DNA of 64,000 nt, taken from contig CAVUPU010000009.1 in assembly GCA_963743425.1 (NCBI GenBank), forward strand, positions 1-64,000, written 5' to 3'. Position 1 is the first letter of the stretch. Each line of letters begins with the position of its first letter. The notes under the pieces were generated by a model. That model was not told the origin of the DNA. It did not search any database and saw only the letters and a program-made list of their open reading frames with translations. Shown here piece after piece: positions 11,201 to 20,775 of this stretch. Both the position numbers and the translations under genes were made by a program. Source of the stretch: JAJVID01 sp963743425. GTDB taxonomy: Bacteria; Acidobacteriota; Blastocatellia; RBC074.

Positions 11201-13573
11201 CAATCCGGAGAGCGGAACTATGGCGTATGTCTACGATCCGAATGGCAATCTCATAGAGAAGACAGACGCTCGCGGAGTCAAGACGACGATGACTTACGAT
11301 GCGCTCAATCGCGTCAAATCGAGGGTCTATTCGGGAATTACACCTGAAGGAACTGCCGCGGCTAACGCGACGCCTCCGGTGTTTTATTTCTGTGACGACT
11401 ACTCCACGCTGCCGAGCGGAGCGCCTGCCTGGTCTGGTACGCCGTCGAAGGGAAGACTGATCGGAGTCACTTACGGAAGCGGCTCTGAAGGGACTTATTA
11501 TAAATACGACGCCCTCGGCAGAATAGTGACCAATCATCAACGACAGGGGACCTCGAATTACGCCACGACGTACACTTATAATCTTGCAGGCGGTGTCAAG
11601 CGTGAGGATAGGGGAAACCGTTTCAGGATTTCTTCGTCATATGATGACGCCGGGCGCCTTCGCAGCATGGATACATCATTTACTCCGTTTCTCAGCTACG
11701 TCCCACGGGTTAAAGATATAAGTTATACCCCGTTCGGAGCGATTCAGTCCGAGACGTACGGCAACGGTCTGATTCACTCAATGGGCTATAACGAGCGACT
11801 ACAGCCGACCGAGATAAGGCTCGGCAGGCCGGACAATCTGGAGTCCGTCTTCAGGATCAACTACATTTACGGAACCGCGCACAACGTGAACGGCCAGGAT
11901 GCGGAGATTACGCTCGCTCACAACAACGGCAACATAGCCAGGATCAAGTATTTCATCAGCGGGACGCTCCAATATTCGCAGACCTTCCAATACGATCCGT
12001 TAACAGGCTTCGTTACGCGGTGGAGCACAACAACGGCCAATATAACGATGCGGCGCGCGCCTGGTATCAGACGTTTGATTACGACCGCCACGGGAATCGT
12101 GGGATAAATGTCGCCGACACGTCCGACAATGCGGACGCGGCGAACAACGCATTGCAACTAGCCGATTTCAGCGAGGCGAACAATCGCATCACGCGCGCCG
12201 GTTTCGCCTATGACGCCGCCGGGAACCTTATCGCCGAGCCAGGGAAGAGCTATACTTACGACGCCGAGAACAAGATCGTCACGGCCACCGTGGTGGGCGG
12301 GGGTACGAGCCAGTACTTTTACGACGGGAACGGATCTCGGGTGAGGAAGGTCGTAGGCGGAGTGGCGACGAGGTATGAGTACGGCGCGGGAGGCGGACTG
12401 CTCGCGGAACGGGATGAGGCCACCAAGGCGGTGACGAAGGAGTATTTCTACAAGGGCGGGGAGTTGCTGGCGACCACTAAGAACGGGGGCGACTACGAAT
12501 ACGCGACGGCCGATCATCTGGGATCGCCACGAGCATGGACGGATAATTCCGGCAACCTGGTCGTGGGCGGGCGTCACGATTACTTACCCTTCGGCGAAGA
12601 GCTGGGCGCAGGCGTCGGGATCAGGAGCGCGAGCATCGGTTATGGCGACGATTCGACACGCCAAAAGTTTGGGTCGAAAGAACGAGACAATGAGACCGGA
12701 CTGGATTTCTTTGAAGCGAGATATTTCTCAAGTGCGCAAGGAAGATTCACGAGCGTCGATCCGTTGCTTGCATCTGGAACGATTTATCATCCCCAAACTT
12801 GGAACCGTTACAGCTTCACACTAAATAACCCACTGAAGTACATTGATCCCACAGGAATGTATGTGTGGAGCGCCTCCCTTGGAGGTAGTGCCGCAGATGC
12901 TCAGGTGAGTGAAGAGATAAGGCGTAAGAGGCAGGAGTTTAGAGATGCCCGGTCTGCAGCAGAGAGAGCTCGAGATGCTTTGCCGGCTGGTGCAGAACGT
13001 GATAGTTCCACAGCAGCTTTAGCGTCATATGGTACAGAAAACGTGGCTAATGGAGTCTCGGTGGGAGTTGGCACATTGGCGGACGGCATTGCCGCGCAAG
13101 CCAGGGTAACAGGTTTTGAATATAGCGATCAAACACGTTCTTTTACTGCTCAGGTTGAAGTCACTCTCAGTAATCGGGCGGGTGGTAATTTAACAATTGA
13201 TGTCGCTCACGAGGGGCGACACACATCTGACGCTCAGGAGTTTTCAACAGCATTAACGAATGATTTCAGAGCTAATGGGGCAAGCTCAACAGTAGCTATT
13301 ATGGGAGATGCAAATAGGACTCATTATGAACGAGAGGTTAGAGCCTACATCGTAAGTTCAGCAATGGCACGAGGGCTTGGACTACCCAATTACCATATAA
13401 ACAGTACCGCACACCGCGGCAGGACTTATGAGATATGGAATGAGGGCTGGCGAAATGTTGACCGTGAAAGACAGCGAGGTATAGACCGTCTTCTCAGAGA
13501 AGACTATGGCTTGACGCCTACAACCAATAACGGCGCCCCGGGCCCGGGGCCGCGATATTTACCAAGGCCATGA
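8223..13573 (+). CDS. Rhs/YD-repeat protein with HExxH metallopeptidase tip (one frameshift at about 12002)
   Basis: Polymorphic-toxin-type exported protein. ATG 8223 follows GAGGAAAACT; residues 1-35 form a Sec signal peptide ending near VAQ. The body (to about 12600) contains YD repeats such as YDTLGNL, YDPNGNL and YDALNRV, which build a cocoon-shaped shell around the C-terminal tip. The frame is interrupted at 12000-12004: CCGTTAACAGG lacks one A relative to CCGTTCAACAG in the duplicate copy at 14788, and restoring one base gives YDPLNRLRYAVEH and continues in the frame 12020-13573. Corrected length is about 1780 aa. After the Rhs end signature (ARYFSSAQGRF...DPTG) comes a unique tip of about 240 aa with HEGRH at 13208-13222 and a later EREVRAY, suggesting a zinc metallopeptidase (inference). 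The stop overlaps the next gene by 4 bp. Confidence 0.88.
12005..12543 (+). repeat. Rhs core repeat, copy A
   Basis: About 540 bp nearly identical to 14795-15337. It encodes the last YD repeats of the Rhs core, from RLRYAVEHNNG to the DHLGSPR motif. Such shared core ends let alternative 3' tips recombine into Rhs genes. Confidence 0.9.
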
Positions 13574-14070
13574 GAAATAACGTTTACGCTAAATATCTTA
13601 TTATAATTGTAACCGTGGTGTTTGCTATTCGCGCTACGATTGTTCTCGCGGCAAGCCAGGAAAGGGCTCCAACTGAACAGGCAGAGCTAGTTGCCGCCGT
13701 AGCGCCTGTATATCCAGTCATGGCAGCCGTATCAAATACTGGTGGGGAAGTGACTGTAGAAGTGGAAGTAAGTCCAAATGGCAAGGTAGTTTCTGCGCGT
13801 GCAGTTGAAGGACATGATCTTTTACGCCAAGCAGCAGAAAACGCTGCTCGTCGCTGGCGATTCAAATCAACTCAGAATACCTTTACTGCGCGCCTTGCAT
13901 TCGTTTTCCGCATCATGCCTAGAGACACTCCAATAGATGACTTGGCTTCTAGGTTTATGCCTCCTTATCGAGTTGAGGTCAGGCATCGTCAATTTGAACC
14001 TGTCGTGCATTCAGATCCGGTAGGTCGCACCATCCAGTCTCGACGGCGGGGAAAGACAAGAGAGAGATAA
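13570..14070 (+). CDS. exported protein with TonB C-terminal-like domain; candidate immunity partner
   Basis: A 166-aa protein whose ATG overlaps the Rhs stop codon (ATGA), so translation is probably coupled. Residues 1-28 are a Sec signal peptide or anchor (ILIIV-type hydrophobic core ending near VLAA). Residues 45-115 match the TonB C-terminal fold: VAPVYP, VTVEVEVSPNGKVVSARAVEG, and AAENAARRWRFK. Position directly behind a toxin tip is where cognate immunity genes sit. An exported immunity protein would fit a toxin acting in the periplasm. Neither the immunity role nor TonB function is shown; it might simply be a small energy transducer. Confidence 0.7.
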   Translation: MRNNVYAKYLIIIVTVVFAIRATIVLAASQERAPTEQAELVAAVAPVYPVMAAVSNTGGEVTVEVEVSPNGKVVSARAVEGHDLLRQAAENAARRWRFKSTQNTFTARLAFVFRIMPRDTPIDDLASRFMPPYRVEVRHRQFEPVVHSDPVGRTIQSRRRGKTRER

Positions 14071-14343
14071 CGCCACTTGCTTTTAGCCTCACCTCTTCCT
14101 CGCGGCAGGACATCTCAGATGGAACTCCGAGCCATCGTTACCCGTTCTAGCGCAAACCCTATACGAGGTGAGCATTCGACGCAGGGAGCATGCGAGTGTG
14201 CGAGCCCGGACCGGAGCCTATACGTAAGGGGGCGATCAATAGAAGCCGTGTGGATGATAATCTGCATTATGACTTCCGCCCTGTTCTTGCGATGAAGCCG
14301 GTCATAATGAGCGGCTATCAGCCGATCCTTCCGAATCGCTGAC
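14071..14343. other. intergenic region with the first copy of an 87-bp repeat
   Basis: No gene recognised. Positions 14251-14337 resemble 16847-16933 (about 80 percent by eye), including CATTATGAC, CGCCCTGTT, GCCGGTCATAATGAGCGG and ATCAGCCGA. CATTATGAC and GTCATAATG form an inverted pair within each copy. Each copy follows a toxin-plus-partner pair. Confidence 0.6.
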
Positions 14344-14610
14344 TCAAACCGCATGCGGATTTAAGGGATCACGAACCTCAGCTTGGGGAATGCCCAGCAG
14401 TTCACATACTCGCGGCTTTGATGAAGGTGTCAATCGTCTTGAGCGGCAGCGCCTATGCGCCGCGGGCAGCTTTTCAATCTGTTCCATCCGCCGCAGAATT
14501 TTCCGGCTCGGCTTTTTGCCGCGCGCCGCTTTCATTCCCGTCAGGCCGAGCAGTTCATCGGTTGAGACTTCCAGCGCCAGGGCAAACCGGATGGCCATCT
14601 CGCCATTCAA
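14344..14610 (-). pseudogene. XRE-family regulator remnant
   Basis: The frame retains NGEMAIRFALALEVSTDELLG, the end of a Cro/C1-type helix-turn-helix domain, then a basic linker and a MEQIEKLP helix. The N-terminal half of the DNA-binding domain is missing, and a frameshift near 14435 moves the natural end (KTIDTFIKAA then stop) into another frame. A second, diverged remnant of the same architecture lies behind the second toxin cassette at 16983-17252, also on the minus strand. Confidence 0.7.
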
Positions 14611-14787
14611 TAATCCAAATCTCGTCGGCCTTCAAAACGTAAGCGGCCGCATACGATCGTAAGCCGACGTATACGGCGCCTTTCTCTGCCCGCCGGAACT
14701 ATTTTTTCTGCCTCGCTTACGTCGGCAGACGCCGTATACATTCGCTGACGTTCGCCGTAAGCCTGCGTAAGTCTCACACCAATAAGA

Positions 14788-16281
14788 TCCGTTCAACAGA
14801 CTTCGTTACGCGGTGGAGCACAACAACGGTACTTATAACGACGAGGCCCGCGCCTGGTATCAGACGTTTGATTACGACCGCTACGGAAATCGTGGGATAA
14901 ATATCGCGAACACATCCGATAATGCGGACGCGGCGAACAGCGCATTGCAACTAGCCGATTTCAGCGAGGCGAACAATCGCATCACGCGCGCCGGTTTCGC
15001 CTATGATGCCGCCGGGAACCTTATCGCCGAGCCAGGGAAGAGCTATACTTACGACGCCGAGAACAAGATCGTCACGGCCACCGTGGTGGGCGGGGTGTAC
15101 GAGCCAGTACTTTTACGACGGGAACGGATCGTCGAGTGAGGAAGGTCGTAGGCGGAGTGGCGACGAGGTTCGAGTACGGCGCGGGAGGCGAACTGCTCGC
15201 GGAACGGGATGAGGCCACCAAGGCGGTGACGAAGGAGTATTTCTACAAGGGCGGGGAGTTGCTGGCGACCACTAAGAACGGGGGCGACTACGAATACGCG
15301 ACCGCCGATCATCTGGGATCGCCACGAGTATGGACGGACGGATCAGGCAACGTTGTTGTTGGTGGAAGACACGATTACTTGCCCTTCGGTGAAGAGTTAT
15401 TCGCGGGCTACGGGACGAGGACGATCGGTCAAGGGTATGCGACGAGCACTCAGGCGGACGGGCAGCGAAAACAGTACGGCGCGAAAGAACGGGACAATGA
15501 GACGGGGCTGGATTACTTCGGCGCAAGATACTTTGCTTCTGTACAGGGAAGATTTACAAGCGGCGATCCCGTTATCGTTTCTGCCAGACGAATGGTTAAT
15601 CCCCAAATTTGGAATAGCTACAGCTATGTGGGCAATAACCCTCTCAATGCGACGGATCCTACCGGTGAGGAATTAGTGCGGTTAGGGCAGCATACTGATG
15701 AGCAAATCAAACAAAGGCAAAAAGAGATTGACCAAGAGAAGAAGGCTTTGAAACAAGATAAGAGCCTTTCCAAAGATCAGAGAAAAGAAAGAGAGAAAGC
15801 GTTAAACGCGGAGAAGACTACTCTCAATTTGGAAAAAGAAGGCAACAGAGTGGTAGGTGCATTCTTGAAGGCGCTTGATAGCACTGGTCAAAGAAATGGG
15901 TTGTCATTGAGGGATTTTACTCTGACAACTGACACAAAGAATGACTTTGGCAAATACGCCACGTCTGACGCGCTGAAGACATTACTCAATGATCAAGCCT
16001 TCGTCATTCAGGGCGTTCCCAAATTCAGCGGAACAATATACATTCGCACTGAGCCTGCTAAGGGGTTCTATCAGCTCTCGCAACGTGATTCTGACTTCGT
16101 TTACTATGGGGCGAGTTCCGTTCGGCATGAGCAAGAACACCTGCTCGGAAGAGGCGAGGGGCCTGCATACGCTGTGCAAGATGACGTGTTGCATGGTTTC
16201 AAAAATTACTTTCAGAACAGAGACCTTTACAAGGGTTTGGACGAGGCGCTTCATGAGGCTATCAAGAAAAATCCGAAGTAG
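14788..16281 (+). pseudogene. displaced Rhs 3' cassette with a second HExxH tip
   Basis: Homology to the main Rhs gene starts abruptly at 14788 (GATCCGTTCAACAGACTTCG), just after an in-frame TAA, with no start codon of its own: an orphan cassette. Two indels relative to the main copy (near 15097 and 15131) split it into frames 14813-15139 and 15136-16281. After the end signature ARYFASVQGRF...DPTG the tip is unrelated to the first tip: a Lys/Glu-rich coiled coil, then RHEQEHLLG (HEQEH at 16126-16140) followed by EGPAYAVQ, again suggesting a zinc metallopeptidase. In Rhs loci, displaced tips of this kind act as reservoirs for recombination. The frame 15136-16281 (381 aa) is intact and might still be made. 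Confidence 0.85.
14795..15337 (+). repeat. Rhs core repeat, copy B
   Basis: Nearly identical to 12005-12543, apart from a handful of substitutions and two single-base insertions. Sequence diverges beyond the GSPR codons, which marks the exchange boundary between shared core and variable tip. Confidence 0.9.
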
Positions 16282-16786
16282 TTCCATCTTGTCTTTGCTA
16301 ACAGTGGCTGTTGTCTTACTGCCGTTAGAAGGAAAGCCGATCTCAACACCTGGAGTGAAGTTTGAGGTATTGTCAGTAAGAGTGCTTAGTAGTCAGGAAG
16401 CAGCCGCGAGATCGCCAGATTTTTTAGGACCTAATATAGCCGTCAGATTGAGACTGTCGGCGACGGATGGGATTTATTTTCTGGCCTGGAAAACTATCAT
16501 CCCTCAAGGATACAAGGTGAAGCAATCTCAAGCTGGAACGGTCTGGTTGTATGGAAAGCCAGGACAAGAGCCTATGACAAGCCCTGGCGTCGAACGTGTG
16601 ACATCGGGCTTTCCAGGAGTGTGGCTTATCTTACCTTCTGGCTCTGCTATTGAGTGGGAAGAGATGGACTCGACTTCTTTCGGCGGCGAGAAACACGCTT
16701 TTACCTGTTTCATTAAGGATAAGGAAAACGATAGCCATGTTGAAATCTTCTCCGAATGGTTTGATGTGCCAAAGCCAGCCAAGTAA
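16253..16786 (+). CDS. exported protein overlapping the second toxin tip; candidate immunity partner
   Basis: A 177-aa protein starting at ATG 16253, inside the last 29 bp of the metallopeptidase tip. This start is preferred over the long upstream extension because it gives a clean signal peptide (MRLSRKIRSSSILSLLTVAVV). The mature part is beta-rich (GVKFEVLSVRVLSSQEAAARS, GIYFLAWKTIIPQGYKV) with no family recognised. Overlap with the toxin frame and predicted export parallel the gene at 13570, although the two are unrelated in sequence. That parallel supports an immunity role by position only. Confidence 0.65.
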   Translation: MRLSRKIRSSSILSLLTVAVVLLPLEGKPISTPGVKFEVLSVRVLSSQEAAARSPDFLGPNIAVRLRLSATDGIYFLAWKTIIPQGYKVKQSQAGTVWLYGKPGQEPMTSPGVERVTSGFPGVWLILPSGSAIEWEEMDSTSFGGEKHAFTCFIKDKENDSHVEIFSEWFDVPKPAK

Positions 16787-16846
16787 GCAAGCCCGCTCCA
16801 TCCTGATTATCCTGACAACGCAAACGAAGAAGAAAGCGGAAAGGGC

Positions 16847-16933
16847 GGATGATAAGGGGACATTATGACATGCGCCCTGTTTTTTCAAAGCAGCCGGTCA
16901 TAATGAGCGGTTATCAGCCGACCCTTCCGAATC
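16847..16933. repeat. second copy of the post-cassette repeat
   Basis: Corresponds to 14251-14337, including the CATTATGAC / GTCATAATG inverted pair and the CCTTCCGAATC end. It lies between the candidate immunity gene and the second XRE remnant. Confidence 0.75.
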
Positions 16934-16982
16934 CCTTTTGACTTGGCGGTTGAAACGCTGAAGGAAAACGCGCTGCCCGACC

Positions 16983-17252
16983 TCATGCCTGCACTGCTCG
17001 TTCCAACACCGTATCCAGAAAACGGAGCACAAACTCCTGCTCCTTGCGCGGCAATCGCTTGATCCGCTCCATCCGCAGTTCGATCTGGGGGGCCGGCCCC
17101 GGTTTGCGGCGCGGGGTCTGCGGTTCACTGCCGAGTAGCTCCGCGACCGACACCTCAAGAGCTTCCGCCACCCGCTCGATCAGCGCCAGCGAAGGATTTG
17201 TCAACAAGCATGAATTATGCTCTGCTGTCAACAAGCATGAACAAAAGTTCAC
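16983..17252 (-). pseudogene. XRE-family regulator remnant 2
   Basis: Reads NPSLALIERVAEALEVSVAELLG (C-terminal half of a Cro/C1 helix-turn-helix), a Pro/Lys/Arg linker, then MERIKRLPRKEQEFVLRFLDTVL. The N-terminal half is replaced by two direct copies of TGTCAACAAGCATGAA (17199-17214 and 17226-17241), next to transposase sequence, consistent with loss through an insertion event. Confidence 0.7.
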
Positions 17253-17930
17253 AGCCGCTACCAGCGGGCGCTCGATGATCTGCCCTGTTGCGGAAAAGCA
17301 TTGCGTCTACAAGTTACGGTTCGCCGCTTTTTCTGTCTCAATGGAGAATGTTCTCGGCGCATGTTTGCAGAGCGGGTTTCTGAAGTGACAGCCCCCTTTG
17401 CGCGGAAGACCAATCGTCTGAATCGGACACTACAGACAATCGGGCTGACGTTAGGTGGAGAGGCTGGAGCGAGAACCGCAGAGGAACTGGGCATTCAGGT
17501 CAGTCCTGACACTTTGATCCGGCGGGTTCGTGCTTTGCCTGAACCGGCCGAACGCAAGGTCCGTGTCCTGGGTGTGGATGATTTTGCGTTGCGGCGCGGT
17601 CACCGTTAGGGACGATTCTGGTTGATGAAGAAGCACGCGAGCCAATTGAACTCCTGCCCGATCGGGAATCGGAGAGACTGAAGGAATGGCTGGAAAAACA
17701 TCCTGAGGTAGAGATCATCGCGCGGGACCGCTGCGGAGCTTACGCCAAAGGCGCGCAAGAAGGATCTCCACAGGCGATCCAGATCGCAGATCGCTTCCAT
17801 CTTCTCCAAAATCTACAGGAAGCGGTGGAAGGTGTGTTAACGCGAAACCACACTGCCTTGCGAGAAGCCGCGAAAGGTCTCAGCGATCATCCTGAAGGGG
17901 AACTGAAACCGTGTGAATTGGTATTTTGTG
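17247..17930 (+). pseudogene. ISL3-family transposase fragment
   Basis: In frame from 17247: VHSRYQRALDDL, then CLNGECSRRMFAERV (zinc ribbon of ISL3 transposases) and an HTH-like segment. At 17607 a stop appears through loss of one base (RGHR-Y-GTILVD expected). The downstream frame carries GTILVDEEAREPIELLP and ARDRCGAYAKGAQEG (DDE region) up to about 17910, where it breaks off. Both ends of the gene are missing, so it cannot encode an active enzyme. Confidence 0.85.
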
Positions 17931-18260
17931 ACCACCGATCTTGAGCTTGTGGCCATCGCGGCCGTCCGGGCCTACGCCGGGCGCGTCCAGGTCGAGGTCA
18001 ACTTCGACGAAGCCAAAGAACTCGGGTTGGGTCACTATCAGGGACGCTCAGGCTCAGGCGTTAGACGTTGGGCGGTTTTAGTTTGCCTTTCCCAAGCGCT
18101 GCTCAAACTGGCGGCTACTGGGGTAATCAAACTTGATCTGCCAAAGCTCAACCGGTCATGGTACAAACGCGAAGAGACCGTCGGCCGACTGCGCCGACGC
18201 CTGATTGAACATTGTCGCCCGCGCATTTCTCGCACTATGAGTGCAACCCCTACTGAGTAG
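17913..18260 (+). pseudogene. DDE transposase C-terminal fragment of a different family
   Basis: A 115-residue frame (WYFVTTDLELVAIAAVRAYAGR, VEVNFDEAKELGLGHYQGRSG) resembles the C-terminal part of DDE-superfamily transposases of the IS4/IS701 type, with the catalytic Glu region but no upstream Asp residues. It abuts the broken ISL3 fragment, giving a composite scar. Family name is approximate. Confidence 0.7.
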
Positions 18261-18488
18261 AAATCGCGCTTCGCTTTGTGTTTTCAATGATCTATCGAAC
18301 TGAAAAACCGGAAACTACAGTTATCGAAAGAAGGTCACAGAAAATGCGCACGATGTTATGATTGCTACAGACCGTTAGAGTGCGCACGATGTCGTGACTA
18401 TTGAGAGTTAGCCTGAAGAGTCAACGGGGTTGATCCCGTGACATTGCTATTAAGACCGAGGTTCACTTAAACGCAGCGCTCCACAGCT

Positions 18489-20351
18489 ATGGTCAAAAAA
18501 TTCATCGTCATTCTTTCCATCGGCGCCATCTGCGCTCTCTGGCGCGGCGCATCGATGTTACCCGACGCCGCCGCGCAGAAAATGCCGGGATCCGGCCAGA
18601 CCCGGCGCAAAAGCGCGCGCGGCGCGAAGCGGATTGACTACTCGAAATTCCAACACTCCTCGCACGCGGGAACGGTCGGAGGCGTTCTCAGGAGGACCCG
18701 GTCGCAGGAACTCAAATGCGACTACTGCCATCAGAACCCGACTCCTGAGCAACCCGTGGTCACGGGCTATCCGAACCTGAAGCCAGGCTCCCAGGTTACC
18801 CACTCAGCCTGTATTGATTGCCATCTCATGAACAACCGGCCCGAATATCCGGACATGTGTCTGATCTGCCACAGCACGAAGCCATTGATGTATATGAAAA
18901 AGAACATCCGTGTCTTTCCCAATCCGGAATCGGGGCCGAAATCGCAGTTCTACGATTACTTCTCGCACAGCGACCACGCAGATTACCTTGCGTCTTCAAA
19001 GACGTTCAAAGAACTGTTCAAAGACAAGAGCAAATTCAAAGAGAAGGACAGCTTCGAATGCGCCGCCTGCCATGATGTGAATCAGCAGCCTGTCACAATC
19101 GGCGGCGTACAATTCGCCGAGGGCGTCAAGGAGCGCGCGCCCGGTCACAAGGAATGCTTTGTCTGCCACTTCAACGAACAGGAGGTGAACAAGAAGTCAG
19201 CGACCTTTGCGACCAACTGCGCCGGCTGTCACAACCTGAATAAGAAAGATAAGGGGACGGGTTCGGAATTGGCAGCGCTCTGGTTCGACCGCGAGATCGT
19301 CAACACCGAATTCAATCCGGCCAAACCGTCGCAGAACCCCGGCCAGAAGCTCAAGCCATCTAAGCCTTCGGCGAACAGTCGAGGTTTGAGAGCGCAGCGC
19401 GCGCAAAGTCCTGCCCAGAAGCCCAAGCTTCCCGAGCCGTTCAACCACCAGGCTCACATGAGCAGCTACGACGACAACCTCGAGGGAGAACCTTTCGGCT
19501 CTATAAAAAAACCTTTCAGCCAGGGCACGCAGAGCTGTCTGATCTGCCACGAGACCGGCAAGACTGCGAACACCCGCTCGGACTTCTATGCTGAGTTCCG
19601 AAAGACGATGAACAAGCAGCCGGCCGCGTCCAGTTGCGTCCCGTGCCACAAGTCTGAAATGCAAAAGACAATCGGCGGCGCTGTGACGCTCGAAAGCGCC
19701 CAATGCGTCAAGTGTCACGCGCTCCAAACGATCAAGGCGCGCAAAGGCGTCGCGCTGCCGCCGCCGAGCCACTTCAAACTACCTAAGCCCACGCCCGCGC
19801 CGACACCACTCAAGCCCCCGACGCCGCTGGAGCCTGCGCAACCGCCAATAACGACGCCTTCCGGGCCTGTGAAACCTACGCCGATGGGCATAATTCGCTT
19901 AGGCGATCCGAAAAAGAGCGATCAATGGGGACAGCACGCCAAGTGGGGCGTTGTCGAGAACTTCGATCACGGACGCCACATACAACCGAAATACTCGGAG
20001 CGGTGCGACGATTGTCATCACACCAACAAGAACGCCGAGGTGGAAGAGGTGTTGACGTGTCTGACCTGTCACAAAGGGCTTGATCACCCGGACACGGCGA
20101 ATAGAGGCGGCGGCGTCAACGTAAAGGACGCCTATCATGGCGTTCCCGGCAGCGCCATCAAGGCCGGTTGCATCGAATGCCACAAACGCTACGTTGAGAA
20201 GAACCCGGACTCCACAGCGCCTGCCAACTGCATCGGTTGTCATACTGAGAAGATGGCGCGACTCGACCGGCGGCTGACGCGTCCACAGCGCGACGATTGG
20301 GTCACGTCTGTCATTTTCGAGTTGATTCAGTGGATGGGGAGTGTGGAATAG
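18489..20351 (+). CDS. exported 13-haem cytochrome c
   Basis: A 620-aa protein with an N-terminal signal peptide (residues 1-30) and thirteen CXXCH haem-binding motifs: CDYCH, CIDCH, CLICH, CAACH, CFVCH, CAGCH, CLICH, CVPCH, CVKCH, CDDCH, CLTCH, CIECH and CIGCH. Motifs fall in two groups separated by a basic, Pro/Ser-rich linker (about residues 275-330) and a Pro/Thr-rich linker (about 430-465), suggesting two or three haem-packed domains. No close named family recognised; periplasmic electron transfer is likely. No partner oxidoreductase or quinol-oxidising subunit lies next to it. The last residues (MGSVE, stop) are encoded by the downstream repeat array, so the original C-terminus may have been changed. 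Confidence 0.92.
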   Translation: MVKKFIVILSIGAICALWRGASMLPDAAAQKMPGSGQTRRKSARGAKRIDYSKFQHSSHAGTVGGVLRRTRSQELKCDYCHQNPTPEQPVVTGYPNLKPGSQVTHSACIDCHLMNNRPEYPDMCLICHSTKPLMYMKKNIRVFPNPESGPKSQFYDYFSHSDHADYLASSKTFKELFKDKSKFKEKDSFECAACHDVNQQPVTIGGVQFAEGVKERAPGHKECFVCHFNEQEVNKKSATFATNCAGCHNLNKKDKGTGSELAALWFDREIVNTEFNPAKPSQNPGQKLKPSKPSANSRGLRAQRAQSPAQKPKLPEPFNHQAHMSSYDDNLEGEPFGSIKKPFSQGTQSCLICHETGKTANTRSDFYAEFRKTMNKQPAASSCVPCHKSEMQKTIGGAVTLESAQCVKCHALQTIKARKGVALPPPSHFKLPKPTPAPTPLKPPTPLEPAQPPITTPSGPVKPTPMGIIRLGDPKKSDQWGQHAKWGVVENFDHGRHIQPKYSERCDDCHHTNKNAEVEEVLTCLTCHKGLDHPDTANRGGGVNVKDAYHGVPGSAIKAGCIECHKRYVEKNPDSTAPANCIGCHTEKMARLDRRLTRPQRDDWVTSVIFELIQWMGSVE

Positions 20352-20408
20352 GGAGTGTGGAGTGGTAACAAGGAAATTACTTGCCCCCACTCCCCATTCC
20401 CCATTCTC
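20334..20408. repeat. inverted array GGGAGTG.../...CCCCATTCCCC
   Basis: G-rich units at 20336-20370 and C-rich units at 20386-20408 face each other around a short AT-rich loop. The stop codon of the cytochrome gene (20349-20351) lies inside the left arm, and the array separates it from the convergent response regulator gene. Confidence 0.75.
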
Positions 20409-20415
20409 TCCGTCT

Positions 20416-20775
20416 TCACTTGATCGCCAATCGCTTGACCGCCTCGACCAGTTCATCAACCTGGAACGGCTTTTCGATGAAGGCGTCACAATCGTCCTGG
20501 ATCAGGCGGGATTTCTCGCTATCGTTCTGGCCTGTGACCGCCAGCACTTTGATGCCGGCGAGTGACGGATTCGATTTGATCTGGCGTGTGGCTTCGACTC
20601 CGTCCATGATGGGCATGTCCAGGTCCATCACAATCACGTCGGGATGGAGGCTGTGGGCGAGTTCTATCGCCTCCAGGCCATTCGACGCCTGGATGACGTT
20701 GTAATCGTCCTCGAGCGCGTAGATGAGCATACGGCGCACGCCTTCGAGATCATCCACTATCAAGATTTTGATCAC
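20416..20775 (-). CDS. single-domain response regulator (CheY-like receiver)
   Basis: A 119-aa receiver from GTG at 20775, preferred because GAGGTG lies about 7 bp upstream and the longer frame to 20820 adds 15 non-conserved residues. Motifs: ILIVDD (acidic pair), DVIVMDLDMP (phospho-acceptor Asp), VLAVTGQ (Thr switch residue) and FIEKPF (Lys-Pro). No output domain, so it should act by protein-protein contact. No histidine kinase lies nearby. Confidence 0.92.
   Translation of the reverse strand: MIKILIVDDLEGVRRMLIYALEDDYNVIQASNGLEAIELAHSLHPDVIVMDLDMPIMDGVEATRQIKSNPSLAGIKVLAVTGQNDSEKSRLIQDDCDAFIEKPFQVDELVEAVKRLAIK

Noticed and set aside
10134..11540. 468-aa open frame opposite the Rhs core
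   Set aside because: Shadow of YD repeats on the other strand, rich in Arg and Val with no start signal.
12000..12020. Programmed ribosomal frameshift in the Rhs gene
   Set aside because: No slippery heptamer or downstream stimulator is visible, and the duplicate copy reads through without a shift.
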